Shown here: positions 10,620-23,274 of the stretch, piece by piece
Layout of the letters: the number at the start of each line of letters is the position of its first letter
Numbering within the stretch: position 1 is the first letter of the stretch
Assembly (NCBI RefSeq): GCF_964199755.1
Contig: NC_133910.1
Coordinates: 3,494,501 to 3,558,500, forward strand
DNA length: 64,000 nt
Reading direction: 5' to 3'
Source of the DNA: Larus michahellis
Taxonomy: Eukaryota; Chordata; Aves; Charadriiformes; Laridae
Program-made: the position numbers and the translations under genes
The notes under the pieces: model-generated
Told to the model about the DNA's origin: nothing
Database searches by the model: none
Seen by the model: the letters and a program-made list of their open reading frames with translations, nothing else

Positions 10620-11663
10620 CTAGCATCCGCGGGGTGGTGGCTTCTTGGCGGGTGCGTCCGAGTCCTGGGAGCTGTCGGCTTTCCTCTTCAGAGGGCGCCG
10701 GGGCCCCTGAGGTGAGCAGCTCCTGCCCCGGCTGGGAGCAGAGGCACTGACCACAGCCTCCCCCAACTCCTGTCCCCCGTGGAAGGCAACAGAGCTGGTG
10801 TGGGCCCTGGGGTTGCACTCCCGTCCTCCTTGGATGTCCGCCCAGCCGGTCATGTTCACCACGCAGAACTCCCCTGCCTCGTAGAAGCCAGCGGAGGTGC
10901 TTCTGACCACCAGGTTGCCCTCCAGTCTTTCTTGGAAGGCCACCCAGCTCGTGCTGGCCCCAGGACTGCACTCGCGCCGCCAGCTGAAGACAGCGGAGCC
11001 GACGGCGGCCCCAGGGCTGTCCTGCGACCTGCTGGCAGCACGGCACTCGTCCTGGCGCAGGATCTGGTGGGCTGGCCTCTCCAGGTGTTCTGCCGTGAAC
11101 TTAATGAGTCCTTGCACGAACAGTATCGTGCCGACTCCCAAGTCTGCCCGCAGCACCTCGACCAGGTGCCCTTCGTGCAGGCCGTAGACGGGCAGGGCGC
11201 TCAGGACCATCTCCTCCAGCATGAGCGCCTGAGGAGGATCTTCCTCAAACATGCGGCCCAGCTCCTGACGCAGCCAGGGCCACAGGAGCTGCAGGAGAGC
11301 CGGGTGCTTCCTGAAAAGGCTCCCCCATTCCATGGCGTGGAGGCCGCCCAGGAGCTCTGCATCCCCATCGCTTGGCCGGGGTACCTGGGATGCTCTTGGA
11401 GGTGGCAGTCCATAAGCTCCCTCTTCTTCGGCCCTGCCCAAGGATGCCGCAGGTGGTCTTGTCGCATCCTCTTCAAGTGTCTCCCCGTGCAGCAAGTGCT
11501 GGATGACCGTTGTCCTCCTCCTGCAGACGAGGCACTCGGGGTCGGTCTCTGCCCGCTGCTGGATACACTTGAAACAGAAGCGGTGGTCGCATCGCACCGG
11601 ACAGGTTGCGTTGTTCCAGGTGTAAAGGCAGATGGGGCAGTGCTCCTCCGAGGCTGTGGCCAT
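10620..11663 (-). CDS. TOPORS-like RING-finger E3 ligase, copy 2
   Basis: Intact 347 codons. Differs from copies 3-7 only at residue 286 (Arg instead of Gly), inside an internal repeat. A-type residues: Arg37, His59, Asp99, Gln319. 5'-UTR intron 11749-11868; poly(A) signal 10499-10504. Confidence 0.85.
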   Translation of the reverse strand: MATASEEHCPICLYTWNNATCPVRCDHRFCFKCIQQRAETDPECLVCRRRTTVIQHLLHGETLEEDATRPPAASLGRAEEEGAYGLPPPRASQVPRPSDGDAELLGGLHAMEWGSLFRKHPALLQLLWPWLRQELGRMFEEDPPQALMLEEMVLSALPVYGLHEGHLVEVLRADLGVGTILFVQGLIKFTAEHLERPAHQILRQDECRAASRSQDSPGAAVGSAVFSWRRECSPGASTSWVAFQERLEGNLVVRSTSAGFYEAGEFCVVNMTGWADIQGGRECNPRAHTSSVAFHGGQELGEAVVSASAPSRGRSCSPQGPRRPLKRKADSSQDSDAPAKKPPPRGC

Positions 11664-12102
11664 GTTCAGCACACGCTGCGGTGGGCTGTGGAGAGCTGGT
11701 GGGGACGGACTCCTCCTCCTCTGGCACGCTGCAGCGGCGGGTGTCCCGCTAGGAGAGGAAGAGAGGCCACGGTCAATGCCTGGCCCAGGGAGGGCTGGGG
11801 TGAAGCCCAGGTCCCTGGAGGAGGAAACCCGCCCAGCTCCCCAGGGTGAAGGTTCCCGCACAGCTCACCTCTGCTGCAGCAAGCGCGTCTCCTGTCTGCC
11901 CCGGCTGCCTGAGCCAGCCAGGGCCGGGGAAAAACCTGCAGTGGCTGCGGGGACGGCACCGGGCACTGAGAGCTGCAGTCACCAGCTCCCAGGGCACCGG
12001 CCCAGCACCGAGCCAAAGGCTTCTGCTCCGCACTCCAAACCTCGCCCAAACGCTCAGCTGGAGCACTCACGCACGAGCCGGCTGGGAGAGGCCGGGTGCC
12101 CC

Positions 12103-12193
12103 AATATAAGCACCGAGGGCCGTGATGTCACAATGCATGGCCGGGAGACGTCACAATGCATGGCCGGGGGATGTCCTAATGCATGGCGCAGGG
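12103..12193 (-). promoter_or_regulatory. TATA box and CRE-like repeats, copy 2
   Basis: TATA at 12103-12109. All three repeats carry the ATGCATGG core; CRE-like sites as in copy 1. Confidence 0.65.
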
Positions 12194-13442
12194 ATGCCAC
12201 CACGGCCCGTCCTCGTCTGCAGCGCTCGCCCCAGCAGCCCTGCAGCCCCAGCACACGCCTCGGGGCTTACGGCAACGTCACTGCCCGCTCCATCCCCCAC
12301 ATCTTCTGGCGTGTGTTCAGCATTGCTGCTTCAAATCAGCCACCCGGGCCTTGGCAGTGGCTTCACAGTGGTTCAGGCAAGCACAGATACGGCAAATAAG
12401 CAGCAACTAAAACCCACCTGCGCTCCTGCAAGTGACTATGTCTCATCCTACATTTAAAACCCAAAACCTACCCGAAATATCACCACAAATCCTATTGTCT
12501 TTCCTTGGTTTGAGCAGTTCCTGTGAATTCAATAACTCCAGTAAAGCCATCTCATTCCAGACGTGTTTGATTTCAAGAAACTTTTAGGAATATGGTCCCT
12601 ATTCACTTGCTTATGAGGAAAATGATTTGAAGCTTTTAATATTTTAAGGTGATTTTCTTATGCCTTTCTGAGATGAACTCGTGTGCTTAGAAGGAGCATG
12701 ACCATACCATTACTTGCTTCAATCCAGATTGTCACTGCTCGGTAGCTGCATCTTTACTGGATCTGGCCTCCTTGCCCTGAAGGAACAAGACAGACCACTA
12801 GCCCAGGGCACCAAAGGTCTGGTTCGCAGGAAAACACAGCTGGTTTCTAGCTTTGAGCAAAGAGGAAGACCCTGATGGCTTCGGGCGTCTGGCCTCTGCC
12901 GCTTCCAGGCTTCCAGATCTTGACACCATCTTTGCCAACGTGGTTTCGAGTGACATTGGTTCCCACCAATCCCCAGGCCCTGGTTCACCCCCAAAATGCA
13001 GCTGAGGGCTGAGATCGGAAAATGGGGATCAACCAACTCTCCATAGCTGGGCAGAAGGGGAGAGGGAAGCCTGAGTTCAGCATAAGCGTTACAGGCCATG
13101 GCCGTCGATGACCACCCATCTCCAGGTTGGCTCACACGTGCAGTCGCTGCCCGGGCCTGACAGATCCTTCACCCACCCAAGGAGGTGGATTGCCGTCACT
13201 CGTTCTTGCGCAGATGGTGTGTGTGAGCACCACAGCGGTTGCTGACCCTTTCATAGGGCCACGATGTGATATCCCTTTGGTTAAAAATGCACAGAATCAG
13301 CTTGTGATTTCCACTACTATTCCCTCGAGTGAGATTTTTCTTTTTTTTTCGGTCAGGGAAAGAGCCATCGGGTCCTCACTCGCGGCGCAGATGGCAGAGC
13401 TTTAATGGGACAGAGTGTAAAGGGCTCGGTTACTGGCTGAGC

Positions 13443-13658
13443 TCTCGTGAATTGCCCTATGCTGGACCCGCTCCAGTGGTTCCCTGTCCCTCTTGAAGTG
13501 GGAAGCCCAAAACTGGATGCAGTATTCCAGGCGTGGCCTCACCAGTGCAGAGTAGAGGGGGAGAATGACCTCCTTTGACCTACTGGCCACACTCTTCCTT
13601 ATGCAGCCCAGGATTCCATTGGCCTTTTTGGCAAGAAGGGCACATTGTTGGCTCATGG
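13443..13658 (-). mobile_element. CR1 fragment, unit 2 spacer
   Basis: Same fragment as in unit 1, copied with the unit. Confidence 0.85.
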
Positions 13659-14980
13659 ATAATTTACTGTTTTCAGAGAAAGGCTGTTGGTGGTGCTGTG
13701 ATGGATGTCAACTGGGCTGGGGCTGGGAGCCCGCTGCGGCAGGGCTGCGGGAGCACGTGCGTGTTGTTTCAGTGACTTGAGTCCTTGCACTCACAAGCGA
13801 GAGACAGGCAAATAAACATAAGTCCGACTTGAGCATTGCAGCTGGTTTTCTGTAGAGCATGATGATCTTCTGGAAAAGCCCCGGTGAACCCAGGCCCAGA
13901 AAACCACCATGGCACCAAGTCCCCCTTTAGGACCTCATCACATGGAGATCCTGGTCCCCTGTTGATCCACCAGCTTCTATTTTAGATTTTTTGTATTTAA
14001 GCTCATGGAGCAGCACAGCAAAGGTGGTGTAGGGGAAAAGAAGCTTGTTAAAAGACTAGAAAGCATGGCAATGTCTTGGAGCGCGGTCAGAAAGTGCCTA
14101 CCATGGTGCAGCTGGGTTCAACCTTTGGATTAAGCCAGTGATTTCTTCCCAGATGACACCAAATCCAAACCACGGGTCAGGCTTTGCAAAGTACAGCAGC
14201 ACCCTGTTGAGGTTTGCACTCTATGGTTTTGCACGGTGTGGTGCAGTGCATCGAGGTTTGCCTCGTACGGTGCCGCAGCACAGAGCACACGTGGGAGCTG
14301 GGGTGTTATAAACAGGTCCTACCCCCGAGGCTGGAGAGCCATCCCTCAATGTTTCAGCAGAAAGCTATCACTTTGGGCGCAAACACCTCATTCCGCAGAT
14401 TCCCTCGTTTTTCCACAACCTTTCCACCCCCAGGGAAACATCAGCCTATTTGCATATTAGAGAAGATGCTGGCCGGTGAGCTATGGGCAGGTTTTCTCAT
14501 GAGGTCAGAGCCCTTGTGAGCATTTCCAGTGGTTGCCTGTGGGAGGAAGGAGTCCCTGGGGCTGGCTGGCTGGCTGCTGACGCAGGGTTGGGGAAAGCCC
14601 TCAGCTTCGCCCCGCTGGACAGGACTGAGGATCTATTTCACCCACTGCATGAGGATCCTGGCAGCACCAACCTGGTGTGTGTGCAGCCAGCACTGGCAGA
14701 GCCCACTTGCCCAGCAGGAATGATGGCCACTTACCCACAGTTTTGGCTGATGACTTGCAAATGTGCTTCCTGTTTAGGAGATGATAAAAGCTAACCAGAG
14801 CCTGGCTGAACATGCCATGCCAAAGCTCGGCTCATCCCCCTCTCATGGCATTTACTGGATGCTGCCTTGACTTGTGAAAGTTTTCTTCCTCTTCCCCAGA
14901 GCGGTTAAGGTTGGAAGGCACCTCTGGAGGTCATCAGGTCCAATTCTCCTGCTCAGGCAGGGCTACCCAGAGCTAGATGC

Positions 14981-15253
14981 CCGGGACCGTGTCCCAGGCA
15001 ATGGACCATGTCCATCACCCCAGCCCCTCTCCCACCAGACAGACCCCGTAGGCCTGAAGAGGTCCTACAGGCACCATCCGGCACCCATGGCCCAAGGCAA
15101 CGGACCACGTCCATCGGCCCAGCCCCTCTCCCACCAGACGGACCCCGTAGGCCTGAAGAGGTCCTACAGGCACCATCCGGCACCCATGGCCCAAGGCAAC
15201 GGACCACGTCCATCGGCCCAGCCCCTCTCCCACCAGACGGACCCCGTAGGCCT
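14981..15253. repeat. 99-bp minisatellite, 2.8 copies (unit 3)
   Basis: Long form, identical to that of unit 2. Confidence 0.92.
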
Positions 15254-15427
15254 TCAGGAGCAGCAGGAAAAAGGGGAGAAAGCAGCACGGGTGGGATAAG
15301 GATGTCTTTATTTGCTGTCAAAGGTAGGTTTTGGAGTCCTGAGCAGGGCCTTCTGGAGCCCGTGGGGGTCGGCACGTGGCCCCGCTGCTGGCCCAGCCCT
15401 CCTTTTGCCAGCTGCCAGGGTCTTCTT

Positions 15428-16471
15428 CTAGCATCCGCGGGGTGGTGGCTTCTTGGCGGGTGCGTCCGAGTCCTGGGAGCTGTCGGCCTTCCTCTTCAGA
15501 GGGCGCCGGGGCCCCTGAGGTGAGCAGCTCCTGCCCCGGCTGGGAGCAGAGGCACTGACCACAGCCTCCCCCAACTCCTGTCCCCCGTGGAAGGCAACAG
15601 AGCTGGTGTGGGCCCCGGGGTTGCACTCCCGTCCTCCTTGGATGTCCGCCCAGCCGGTCATGTTCACCACGCAGAACTCCCCTGCCTCGTAGAAGCCAGC
15701 GGAGGTGCTTCTGACCACCAGGTTGCCCTCCAGTCTTTCTTGGAAGGCCACCCAGCTCGTGCTGGCCCCAGGACTGCACTCGCGCCGCCAGCTGAAGACA
15801 GCGGAGCCGACGGCGGCCCCAGGGCTGTCCTGCGACCTGCTGGCAGCACGGCACTCGTCCTGGCGCAGGATCTGGTGGGCTGGCCTCTCCAGGTGTTCTG
15901 CCGTGAACTTAATGAGTCCTTGCACGAACAGTATCGTGCCGACTCCCAAGTCTGCCCGCAGCACCTCGACCAGGTGCCCTTCGTGCAGGCCGTAGACGGG
16001 CAGGGCGCTCAGGACCATCTCCTCCAGCATGAGCGCCTGAGGAGGATCTTCCTCAAACATGCGGCCCAGCTCCTGACGCAGCCAGGGCCACAGGAGCTGC
16101 AGGAGAGCCGGGTGCTTCCTGAAAAGGCTCCCCCATTCCATGGCGTGGAGGCCGCCCAGGAGCTCTGCATCCCCATCGCTTGGCCGGGGTACCTGGGATG
16201 CTCTTGGAGGTGGCAGTCCATAAGCTCCCTCTTCTTCGGCCCTGCCCAAGGATGCCGCAGGTGGTCTTGTCGCATCCTCTTCAAGTGTCTCCCCGTGCAG
16301 CAAGTGCTGGATGACCGTTGTCCTCCTCCTGCAGACGAGGCACTCGGGGTCGGTCTCTGCCCGCTGCTGGATACACTTGAAACAGAAGCGGTGGTCGCAT
16401 CGCACCGGACAGGTTGCATTGTTCCAGGTGTAAAGGCAGATGGGGCAGTGCTCCTCCGAGGCCGTGGCCAT
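15428..16471 (-). CDS. TOPORS-like RING-finger E3 ligase, copy 3
   Basis: Intact. Protein identical to copies 4, 5, 6 and 7, with all RING ligands present. Shares with copy 4 a synonymous change in the RING region (near 16417). Intron 16557-16676; poly(A) signal 15307-15312. Confidence 0.85.
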   Translation of the reverse strand: MATASEEHCPICLYTWNNATCPVRCDHRFCFKCIQQRAETDPECLVCRRRTTVIQHLLHGETLEEDATRPPAASLGRAEEEGAYGLPPPRASQVPRPSDGDAELLGGLHAMEWGSLFRKHPALLQLLWPWLRQELGRMFEEDPPQALMLEEMVLSALPVYGLHEGHLVEVLRADLGVGTILFVQGLIKFTAEHLERPAHQILRQDECRAASRSQDSPGAAVGSAVFSWRRECSPGASTSWVAFQERLEGNLVVRSTSAGFYEAGEFCVVNMTGWADIQGGRECNPGAHTSSVAFHGGQELGEAVVSASAPSRGRSCSPQGPRRPLKRKADSSQDSDAPAKKPPPRGC

Positions 16472-16910
16472 GTTCAGCACACGCTGCGGTGGGCTGTGGA
16501 GAGCTGGTGGGGACGGACTCCTCCTCCTCTGGCACGCTGCAGCGGCGGGTGTCCCGCTAGGAGAGGAAGAGAGGCCACGGTCAATGCCTGGCCCAGGGAG
16601 GGCTGGGGTGAAGCCCAGGTCCCTGGAGGAGGAAACCCGCCCAGCTCCCCAGGGTGAAGGTTCCCGCACAGCTCACCTCTGCTGCAGCAAGCGCGTCTCC
16701 TGTCTGCCCCGGCTGCCTGAGCCAGCCAGGGCCGGGGAAAAACCTGCAGTGGCTGCGGGGACGGCACCGGGCACTGAGAGCTGCAGTCACCAGCTCCCAG
16801 GGCACCGGCCCAGCACCGAGCCAAAGGCTTCTGCTCCGCACTCCAAACCTCGCCCAAACGCTCAGCTGGAGCACTCACGCACGAGCCGGCTGGGAGAGGC
16901 CGGGTGCCCC

Positions 16911-17001
16911 AATATAAGCACCGAGGGCCGTGATGTCACAATGCATGGCCGGGAGACGTCACAATGCATGGCCGGGGGATGTCCTAATGCATGGCGCAGG
17001 G
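16911..17001 (-). promoter_or_regulatory. TATA box and CRE-like repeats, copy 3
   Basis: TATA at 16911-16917. Repeats as in copy 2. Confidence 0.65.
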
Positions 17002-18250
17002 ATGCCACCATGGCCCGTCCTCGTCTGCAGCGCTCGCCCCAGCAGCCCTGCAGCCCCAGCACACGCCTCGGGGCTTACGGCAACGTCACTGCCCGCTCCA
17101 TCCCCCACATCTTCTGGCGTGTGTTCAGCATTGCTGCTTCAAATCAGCCACCCGGGCCTTGGCAGTGGCTTCACAGTGGTTCAGGCAAGCACAGATACGG
17201 CAAATAAGCAGCAACTAAAACCCACCTGCGCTCCTGCAAGTGACTATGTCTCATCCTACATTTAAAACCCAAAACCTACCCGAAATATCACCACAAATCC
17301 TATTGTCTTTCCTTGGTTTGAGCAGTTCCTGTGAATTCAATAACTCCAGTAAAGCCATCTCATTCCAGACGTGTTTGATTTCAAGAAACTTTTAGGAATA
17401 TGGTCCCTATTCACTTGCTTATGAGGAAAATGATTTGAAGCTTTTAATATTTTAAGGTGATTTTCTTATGCCTTTCTGAGATGAACTCGTGTGCTTAGAA
17501 GGAGCATGACCATACCATTACTTGCTTCAATCCAGATTGTCACTGCTCGGTAGCTGCATCTTTACTGGATCTGGCCTCCTTGCCCTGAAGGAACAAGACA
17601 GACCACTAGCCCAGGGCACCAAAGGTCTGGTTCGCAGGAAAACACAGCTGGTTTCTAGCTTTGAGCAAAGAGGAAGACCCTGATGGCTTCGGGCGTCTGG
17701 CCTCTGCCGCTTCCAGGCTTCCAGATCTTGACACCATCTTTGCCAACGTGGTTTCGAGTGACATTGGTTCCCACCAATCCCCAGGCCCTGGTTCACCCCC
17801 AAAATGCAGCTGAGGGCTGAGATCGGAAAATGGGGATCAACCAACTCTCCATAGCTGGGCAGAAGGGGAGAGGGAAGCCTGAGTTCAGCATAAGCGTTAC
17901 AGGCCATGGCCGTCGATGACCACCCATCTCCAGGTTGGCTCACACGTGCAGTCGCTGCCCGGGCCTGACAGATCCTTCACCCACCCAAGGAGGTGGATTG
18001 CCGTCACTCGTTCTTGCGCAGATGGTGTGTGTGAGCACCACAGCGGTTGCTGACCCTTTCATAGGGCCACGATGTGATATCCCTTTGGTTAAAAATGCAC
18101 AGAATCAGCTTGTGATTTCCACTACTATTCCCTCGAGTGAGATTTTTCTTTTTTTTTCGGTCAGGGAAAGAGCCATCGGGTCCTCACTCGCGGTGCAGAT
18201 GGCAGAGCTTTAATGGGACAGAGTGTAAAGGGCTCGGTTACTGGCTGAGC

Positions 18251-18466
18251 TCTCGTGAATTGCCCTATGCTGGACCCGCTCCAGTGGTTCCCTGTCCCTC
18301 TTGAAGTGGGAAGCCCAAAACTGGATGCAGTATTCCAGGCGTGGCCTCACCAGTGCAGAGTAGAGGGGGAGAATGACCTCCTTTGACCTACTGGCCACAC
18401 TCTTCCTTATGCAGCCCAGGATTCCATTGGCCTTTTTGGCAAGAAGGGCACATTGTTGGCTCATGG
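18251..18466 (-). mobile_element. CR1 fragment, unit 3 spacer
   Basis: Same fragment, A-type sequence. Confidence 0.85.
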
Positions 18467-19788
18467 ATAATTTACTGTTTTCAGAGAAAGGCTGTTGGTG
18501 GTGCTGTGATGGATGTCAACTGGGCTGGGGCTGGGAGCCCGCTGCGGCAGGGCTGCGGGAGCACGTGCGTGTTGTTTCAGTGACTTGAGTCCTTGCACTC
18601 ACAAGCGAGAGACAGGCAAATAAACATAAGTCCGACTTGAGCATTGCAGCTGGTTTTCTGTAGAGCATGATGATCTTCTGGAAAAGCCCCGGTGAACCCA
18701 GGCCCAGAAAACCACCATGGCACCAAGTCCCCCTTTAGGACCTCATCACATGGAGATCCTGGTCCCCTGTTGATCCACCAGCTTCTATTTTAGATTTTTT
18801 GTATTTAAGCTCATGGAGCAGCACAGCAAAGGTGGTGTAGGGGAAAAGAAGCTTGTTAAAAGACTAGAAAGCATGGCAATGTCTTGGAGCGCGGTCAGAA
18901 AGTGCCTACCATGGTGCAGCTGGGTTCAACCTTTGGATTAAGCCAGTGATTTCTTCCCAGATGACACCAAATCCAAACCACGGGTCAGGCTTTGCAAAGT
19001 ACAGCAGCACCCTGTTGAGGTTTGCACTCTATGGTTTTGCACGGTGTGGTGCAGTGCATCGAGGTTTGCCTCGTACGGTGCCGCAGCACAGAGCACACGT
19101 GGGAGCTGGGGTGTTATAAACAGGTCCTACCCCCGAGGCTGGAGAGCCATCCCTCAATGTTTCAGCAGAAAGCTATCACTTTGGGCGCAAACACCTCATT
19201 CCGCAGATTCCCTCGTTTTTCCACAACCTTTCCACCCCCAGGGAAACATCAGCCTATTTGCATATTAGAGAAGATGCTGGCCGGTGAGCTATGGGCAGGT
19301 TTTCTCATGAGGTCAGAGCCCTTGTGAGCATTTCCAGTGGTTGCCTGTGGGAGGAAGGAGTCCCTGGGGCTGGCTGGCTGGCTGCTGACGCAGGGTTGGG
19401 GAAAGCCCTCAGCTTCGCCCCGCTGGACAGGACTGAGGATCTATTTCACCCACTGCATGAGGATCCTGGCAGCACCAACCTGGTGTGTGTGCAGCCAGCA
19501 CTGGCAGAGCCCACTTGCCCAGCAGGAATGATGGCCACTTACCCACAGTTTTGGCTGATGACTTGCAAATGTGCTTCCTGTTTAGGAGATGATAAAAGCT
19601 AACCAGAGCCTGGCTGAACATGCCATGCCAAAGCTCGGCTCATCCCCCTCTCATGGCATTTACTGGATGCTGCCTTGACTTGTGAAAGTTTTCTTCCTCT
19701 TCCCCAGAGCGGTTAAGGTTGGAAGGCACCTCTGGAGGTCATCAGGTCCAATTCTCCTGCTCAGGCAGGGCTACCCAGAGCTAGATGC

Positions 19789-20061
19789 CCGGGACCGTGT
19801 CCCAGGCAATGGACCATGTCCATCACCCCAGCCCCTCTCCCACCAGACAGACCCCGTAGGCCTGAAGAGGTCCTACAGGCACCATCCGGCACCCATGGCC
19901 CAAGGCAACGGACCACGTCCATCGGCCCAGCCCCTCTCCCACCAGACGGACCCCGTAGGCCTGAAGAGGTCCTACAGGCACCATCCGGCACCCATGGCCC
20001 AAGGCAACGGACCACGTCCATCGGCCCAGCCCCTCTCCCACCAGACGGACCCCGTAGGCCT
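19789..20061. repeat. 99-bp minisatellite, 2.8 copies (unit 4)
   Basis: Long form, same sequence as units 2 and 3. Confidence 0.92.
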
Positions 20062-20235
20062 TCAGGAGCAGCAGGAAAAAGGGGAGAAAGCAGCACGGGT
20101 GGGATAAGGATGTCTTTATTTGCTGTCAAAGGTAGGTTTTGGAGTCCTGAGCAGGGCCTTCTGGAGCCCGTGGGGGTCGGCACGTGGCCCCGCTGCTGGC
20201 CCAGCCCTCCTTTTGCCAGCTGCCAGGGTCTTCTT

Positions 20236-21279
20236 CTAGCATCCGCGGGGTGGTGGCTTCTTGGCGGGTGCGTCCGAGTCCTGGGAGCTGTCGGCCTTCC
20301 TCTTCAGAGGGCGCCGGGGCCCCTGAGGTGAGCAGCTCCTGCCCCGGCTGGGAGCAGAGGCACTGACCACAGCCTCCCCCAACTCCTGTCCCCCGTGGAA
20401 GGCAACAGAGCTGGTGTGGGCCCCGGGGTTGCACTCCCGTCCTCCTTGGATGTCCGCCCAGCCGGTCATGTTCACCACGCAGAACTCCCCTGCCTCGTAG
20501 AAGCCAGCGGAGGTGCTTCTGACCACCAGGTTGCCCTCCAGTCTTTCTTGGAAGGCCACCCAGCTCGTGCTGGCCCCAGGACTGCACTCGCGCCGCCAGC
20601 TGAAGACAGCGGAGCCGACGGCGGCCCCAGGGCTGTCCTGCGACCTGCTGGCAGCACGGCACTCGTCCTGGCGCAGGATCTGGTGGGCTGGCCTCTCCAG
20701 GTGTTCTGCCGTGAACTTAATGAGTCCTTGCACGAACAGTATCGTGCCGACTCCCAAGTCTGCCCGCAGCACCTCGACCAGGTGCCCTTCGTGCAGGCCG
20801 TAGACGGGCAGGGCGCTCAGGACCATCTCCTCCAGCATGAGCGCCTGAGGAGGATCTTCCTCAAACATGCGGCCCAGCTCCTGACGCAGCCAGGGCCACA
20901 GGAGCTGCAGGAGAGCCGGGTGCTTCCTGAAAAGGCTCCCCCATTCCATGGCGTGGAGGCCGCCCAGGAGCTCTGCATCCCCATCGCTTGGCCGGGGTAC
21001 CTGGGATGCTCTTGGAGGTGGCAGTCCATAAGCTCCCTCTTCTTCGGCCCTGCCCAAGGATGCCGCAGGTGGTCTTGTCGCATCCTCTTCAAGTGTCTCC
21101 CCGTGCAGCAAGTGCTGGATGACCGTTGTCCTCCTCCTGCAGACGAGGCACTCGGGGTCGGTCTCTGCCCGCTGCTGGATACACTTGAAACAGAAGCGGT
21201 GGTCGCATCGCACCGGACAGGTTGCATTGTTCCAGGTGTAAAGGCAGATGGGGCAGTGCTCCTCCGAGGCCGTGGCCAT
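20236..21279 (-). CDS. TOPORS-like RING-finger E3 ligase, copy 4
   Basis: Intact. Protein identical to copy 3, and the nucleotide sequence is also nearly identical over the whole unit. Intron 21365-21484; poly(A) signal 20115-20120. Confidence 0.85.
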   Translation of the reverse strand: MATASEEHCPICLYTWNNATCPVRCDHRFCFKCIQQRAETDPECLVCRRRTTVIQHLLHGETLEEDATRPPAASLGRAEEEGAYGLPPPRASQVPRPSDGDAELLGGLHAMEWGSLFRKHPALLQLLWPWLRQELGRMFEEDPPQALMLEEMVLSALPVYGLHEGHLVEVLRADLGVGTILFVQGLIKFTAEHLERPAHQILRQDECRAASRSQDSPGAAVGSAVFSWRRECSPGASTSWVAFQERLEGNLVVRSTSAGFYEAGEFCVVNMTGWADIQGGRECNPGAHTSSVAFHGGQELGEAVVSASAPSRGRSCSPQGPRRPLKRKADSSQDSDAPAKKPPPRGC

Positions 21280-21718
21280 GTTCAGCACACGCTGCGGTGG
21301 GCTGTGGAGAGCTGGTGGGGACGGACTCCTCCTCCTCTGGCACGCTGCAGCGGCGGGTGTCCCGCTAGGAGAGGAAGAGAGGCCACGGTCAATGCCTGGC
21401 CCAGGGAGGGCTGGGGTGAAGCCCAGGTCCCTGGAGGAGGAAACCCGCCCAGCTCCCCAGGGTGAAGGTTCCCGCACAGCTCACCTCTGCTGCAGCAAGC
21501 GCGTCTCCTGTCTGCCCCGGCTGCCTGAGCCAGCCAGGGCCGGGGAAAAACCTGCAGTGGCTGCGGGGACGGCACCGGGCACTGAGAGCTGCAGTCACCA
21601 GCTCCCAGGGCACCGGCCCAGCACCGAGCCAAAGGCTTCTGCTCCGCACTCCAAACCTCGCCCAAACGCTCAGCTGGAGCACTCACGCACGAGCCGGCTG
21701 GGAGAGGCCGGGTGCCCC

Positions 21719-21809
21719 AATATAAGCACCGAGGGCCGTGATGTCACAATGCATGGCCGGGAGACGTCACAATGCATGGCCGGGGGATGTCCTAATGCAT
21801 GGCGCAGGG
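21719..21809 (-). promoter_or_regulatory. TATA box and CRE-like repeats, copy 4
   Basis: TATA at 21719-21725. Identical to copy 3. Confidence 0.65.
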
Positions 21810-23058
21810 ATGCCACCATGGCCCGTCCTCGTCTGCAGCGCTCGCCCCAGCAGCCCTGCAGCCCCAGCACACGCCTCGGGGCTTACGGCAACGTCACTGC
21901 CCGCTCCATCCCCCACATCTTCTGGCGTGTGTTCAGCATTGCTGCTTCAAATCAGCCACCCGGGCCTTGGCAGTGGCTTCACAGTGGTTCAGGCAAGCAC
22001 AGATACGGCAAATAAGCAGCAACTAAAACCCACCTGCGCTCCTGCAAGTGACTATGTCTCATCCTACATTTAAAACCCAAAACCTACCCGAAATATCACC
22101 ACAAATCCTATTGTCTTTCCTTGGTTTGAGCAGTTCCTGTGAATTCAATAACTCCAGTAAAGCCATCTCATTCCAGACGTGTTTGATTTCAAGAAACTTT
22201 TAGGAATATGGTCCCTATTCACTTGCTTATGAGGAAAATGATTTGAAGCTTTTAATATTTTAAGGTGATTTTCTTATGCCTTTCTGAGATGAACTCGTGT
22301 GCTTAGAAGGAGCATGACCATACCATTACTTGCTTCAATCCAGATTGTCACTGCTCGGTAGCTGCATCTTTACTGGATCTGGCCTCCTTGCCCTGAAGGA
22401 ACAAGACAGACCACTAGCCCAGGGCACCAAAGGTCTGGTTCGCAGGAAAACACAGCTGGTTTCTAGCTTTGAGCAAAGAGGAAGACCCTGATGGCTTCGG
22501 GCGTCTGGCCTCTGCCGCTTCCAGGCTTCCAGATCTTGACACCATCTTTGCCAACGTGGTTTCGAGTGACATTGGTTCCCACCAATCCCCAGGCCCTGGT
22601 TCACCCCCAAAATGCAGCTGAGGGCTGAGATCGGAAAATGGGGATCAACCAACTCTCCATAGCTGGGCAGAAGGGGAGAGGGAAGCCTGAGTTCAGCATA
22701 AGCGTTACAGGCCATGGCCGTCGATGACCACCCATCTCCAGGTTGGCTCACACGTGCAGTCGCTGCCCGGGCCTGACAGATCCTTCACCCACCCAAGGAG
22801 GTGGATTGCCGTCACTCGTTCTTGCGCAGATGGTGTGTGTGAGCACCACAGCGGTTGCTGACCCTTTCATAGGGCCACGATGTGATATCCCTTTGGTTAA
22901 AAATGCACAGAATCAGCTTGTGATTTCCACTACTATTCCCTCGAGTGAGATTTTTCTTTTTTTTTCGGTCAGGGAAAGAGCCATCGGGTCCTCACTCGCG
23001 GTGCAGATGGCAGAGCTTTAATGGGACAGAGTGTAAAGGGCTCGGTTACTGGCTGAGC

Positions 23059-23274
23059 TCTCGTGAATTGCCCTATGCTGGACCCGCTCCAGTGGTTCCC
23101 TGTCCCTCTTGAAGTGGGAAGCCCAAAACTGGATGCAGTATTCCAGGCGTGGCCTCACCAGTGCAGAGTAGAGGGGGAGAATGACCTCCTTTGACCTACT
23201 GGCCACACTCTTCCTTATGCAGCCCAGGATTCCATTGGCCTTTTTGGCAAGAAGGGCACATTGTTGGCTCATGG
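23059..23274 (-). mobile_element. CR1 fragment, unit 4 spacer
   Basis: Same fragment, A-type sequence. Confidence 0.85.

Larger units (their letters stand above)
9902..14709. repeat. Array unit 2 (type A)
   Basis: 4808 bp: long minisatellite, full 5' UTR, long poly-T. Carries the only Gly286-to-Arg change among the nine genes. Confidence 0.95.
14710..19517. repeat. Array unit 3 (type A)
   Basis: 4808 bp. Almost identical to unit 4, including a C-to-T change at a Thr/Asn codon pair region near 16417 and an ATGG variant (ACCATGG) just upstream of the promoter repeats. Confidence 0.95.
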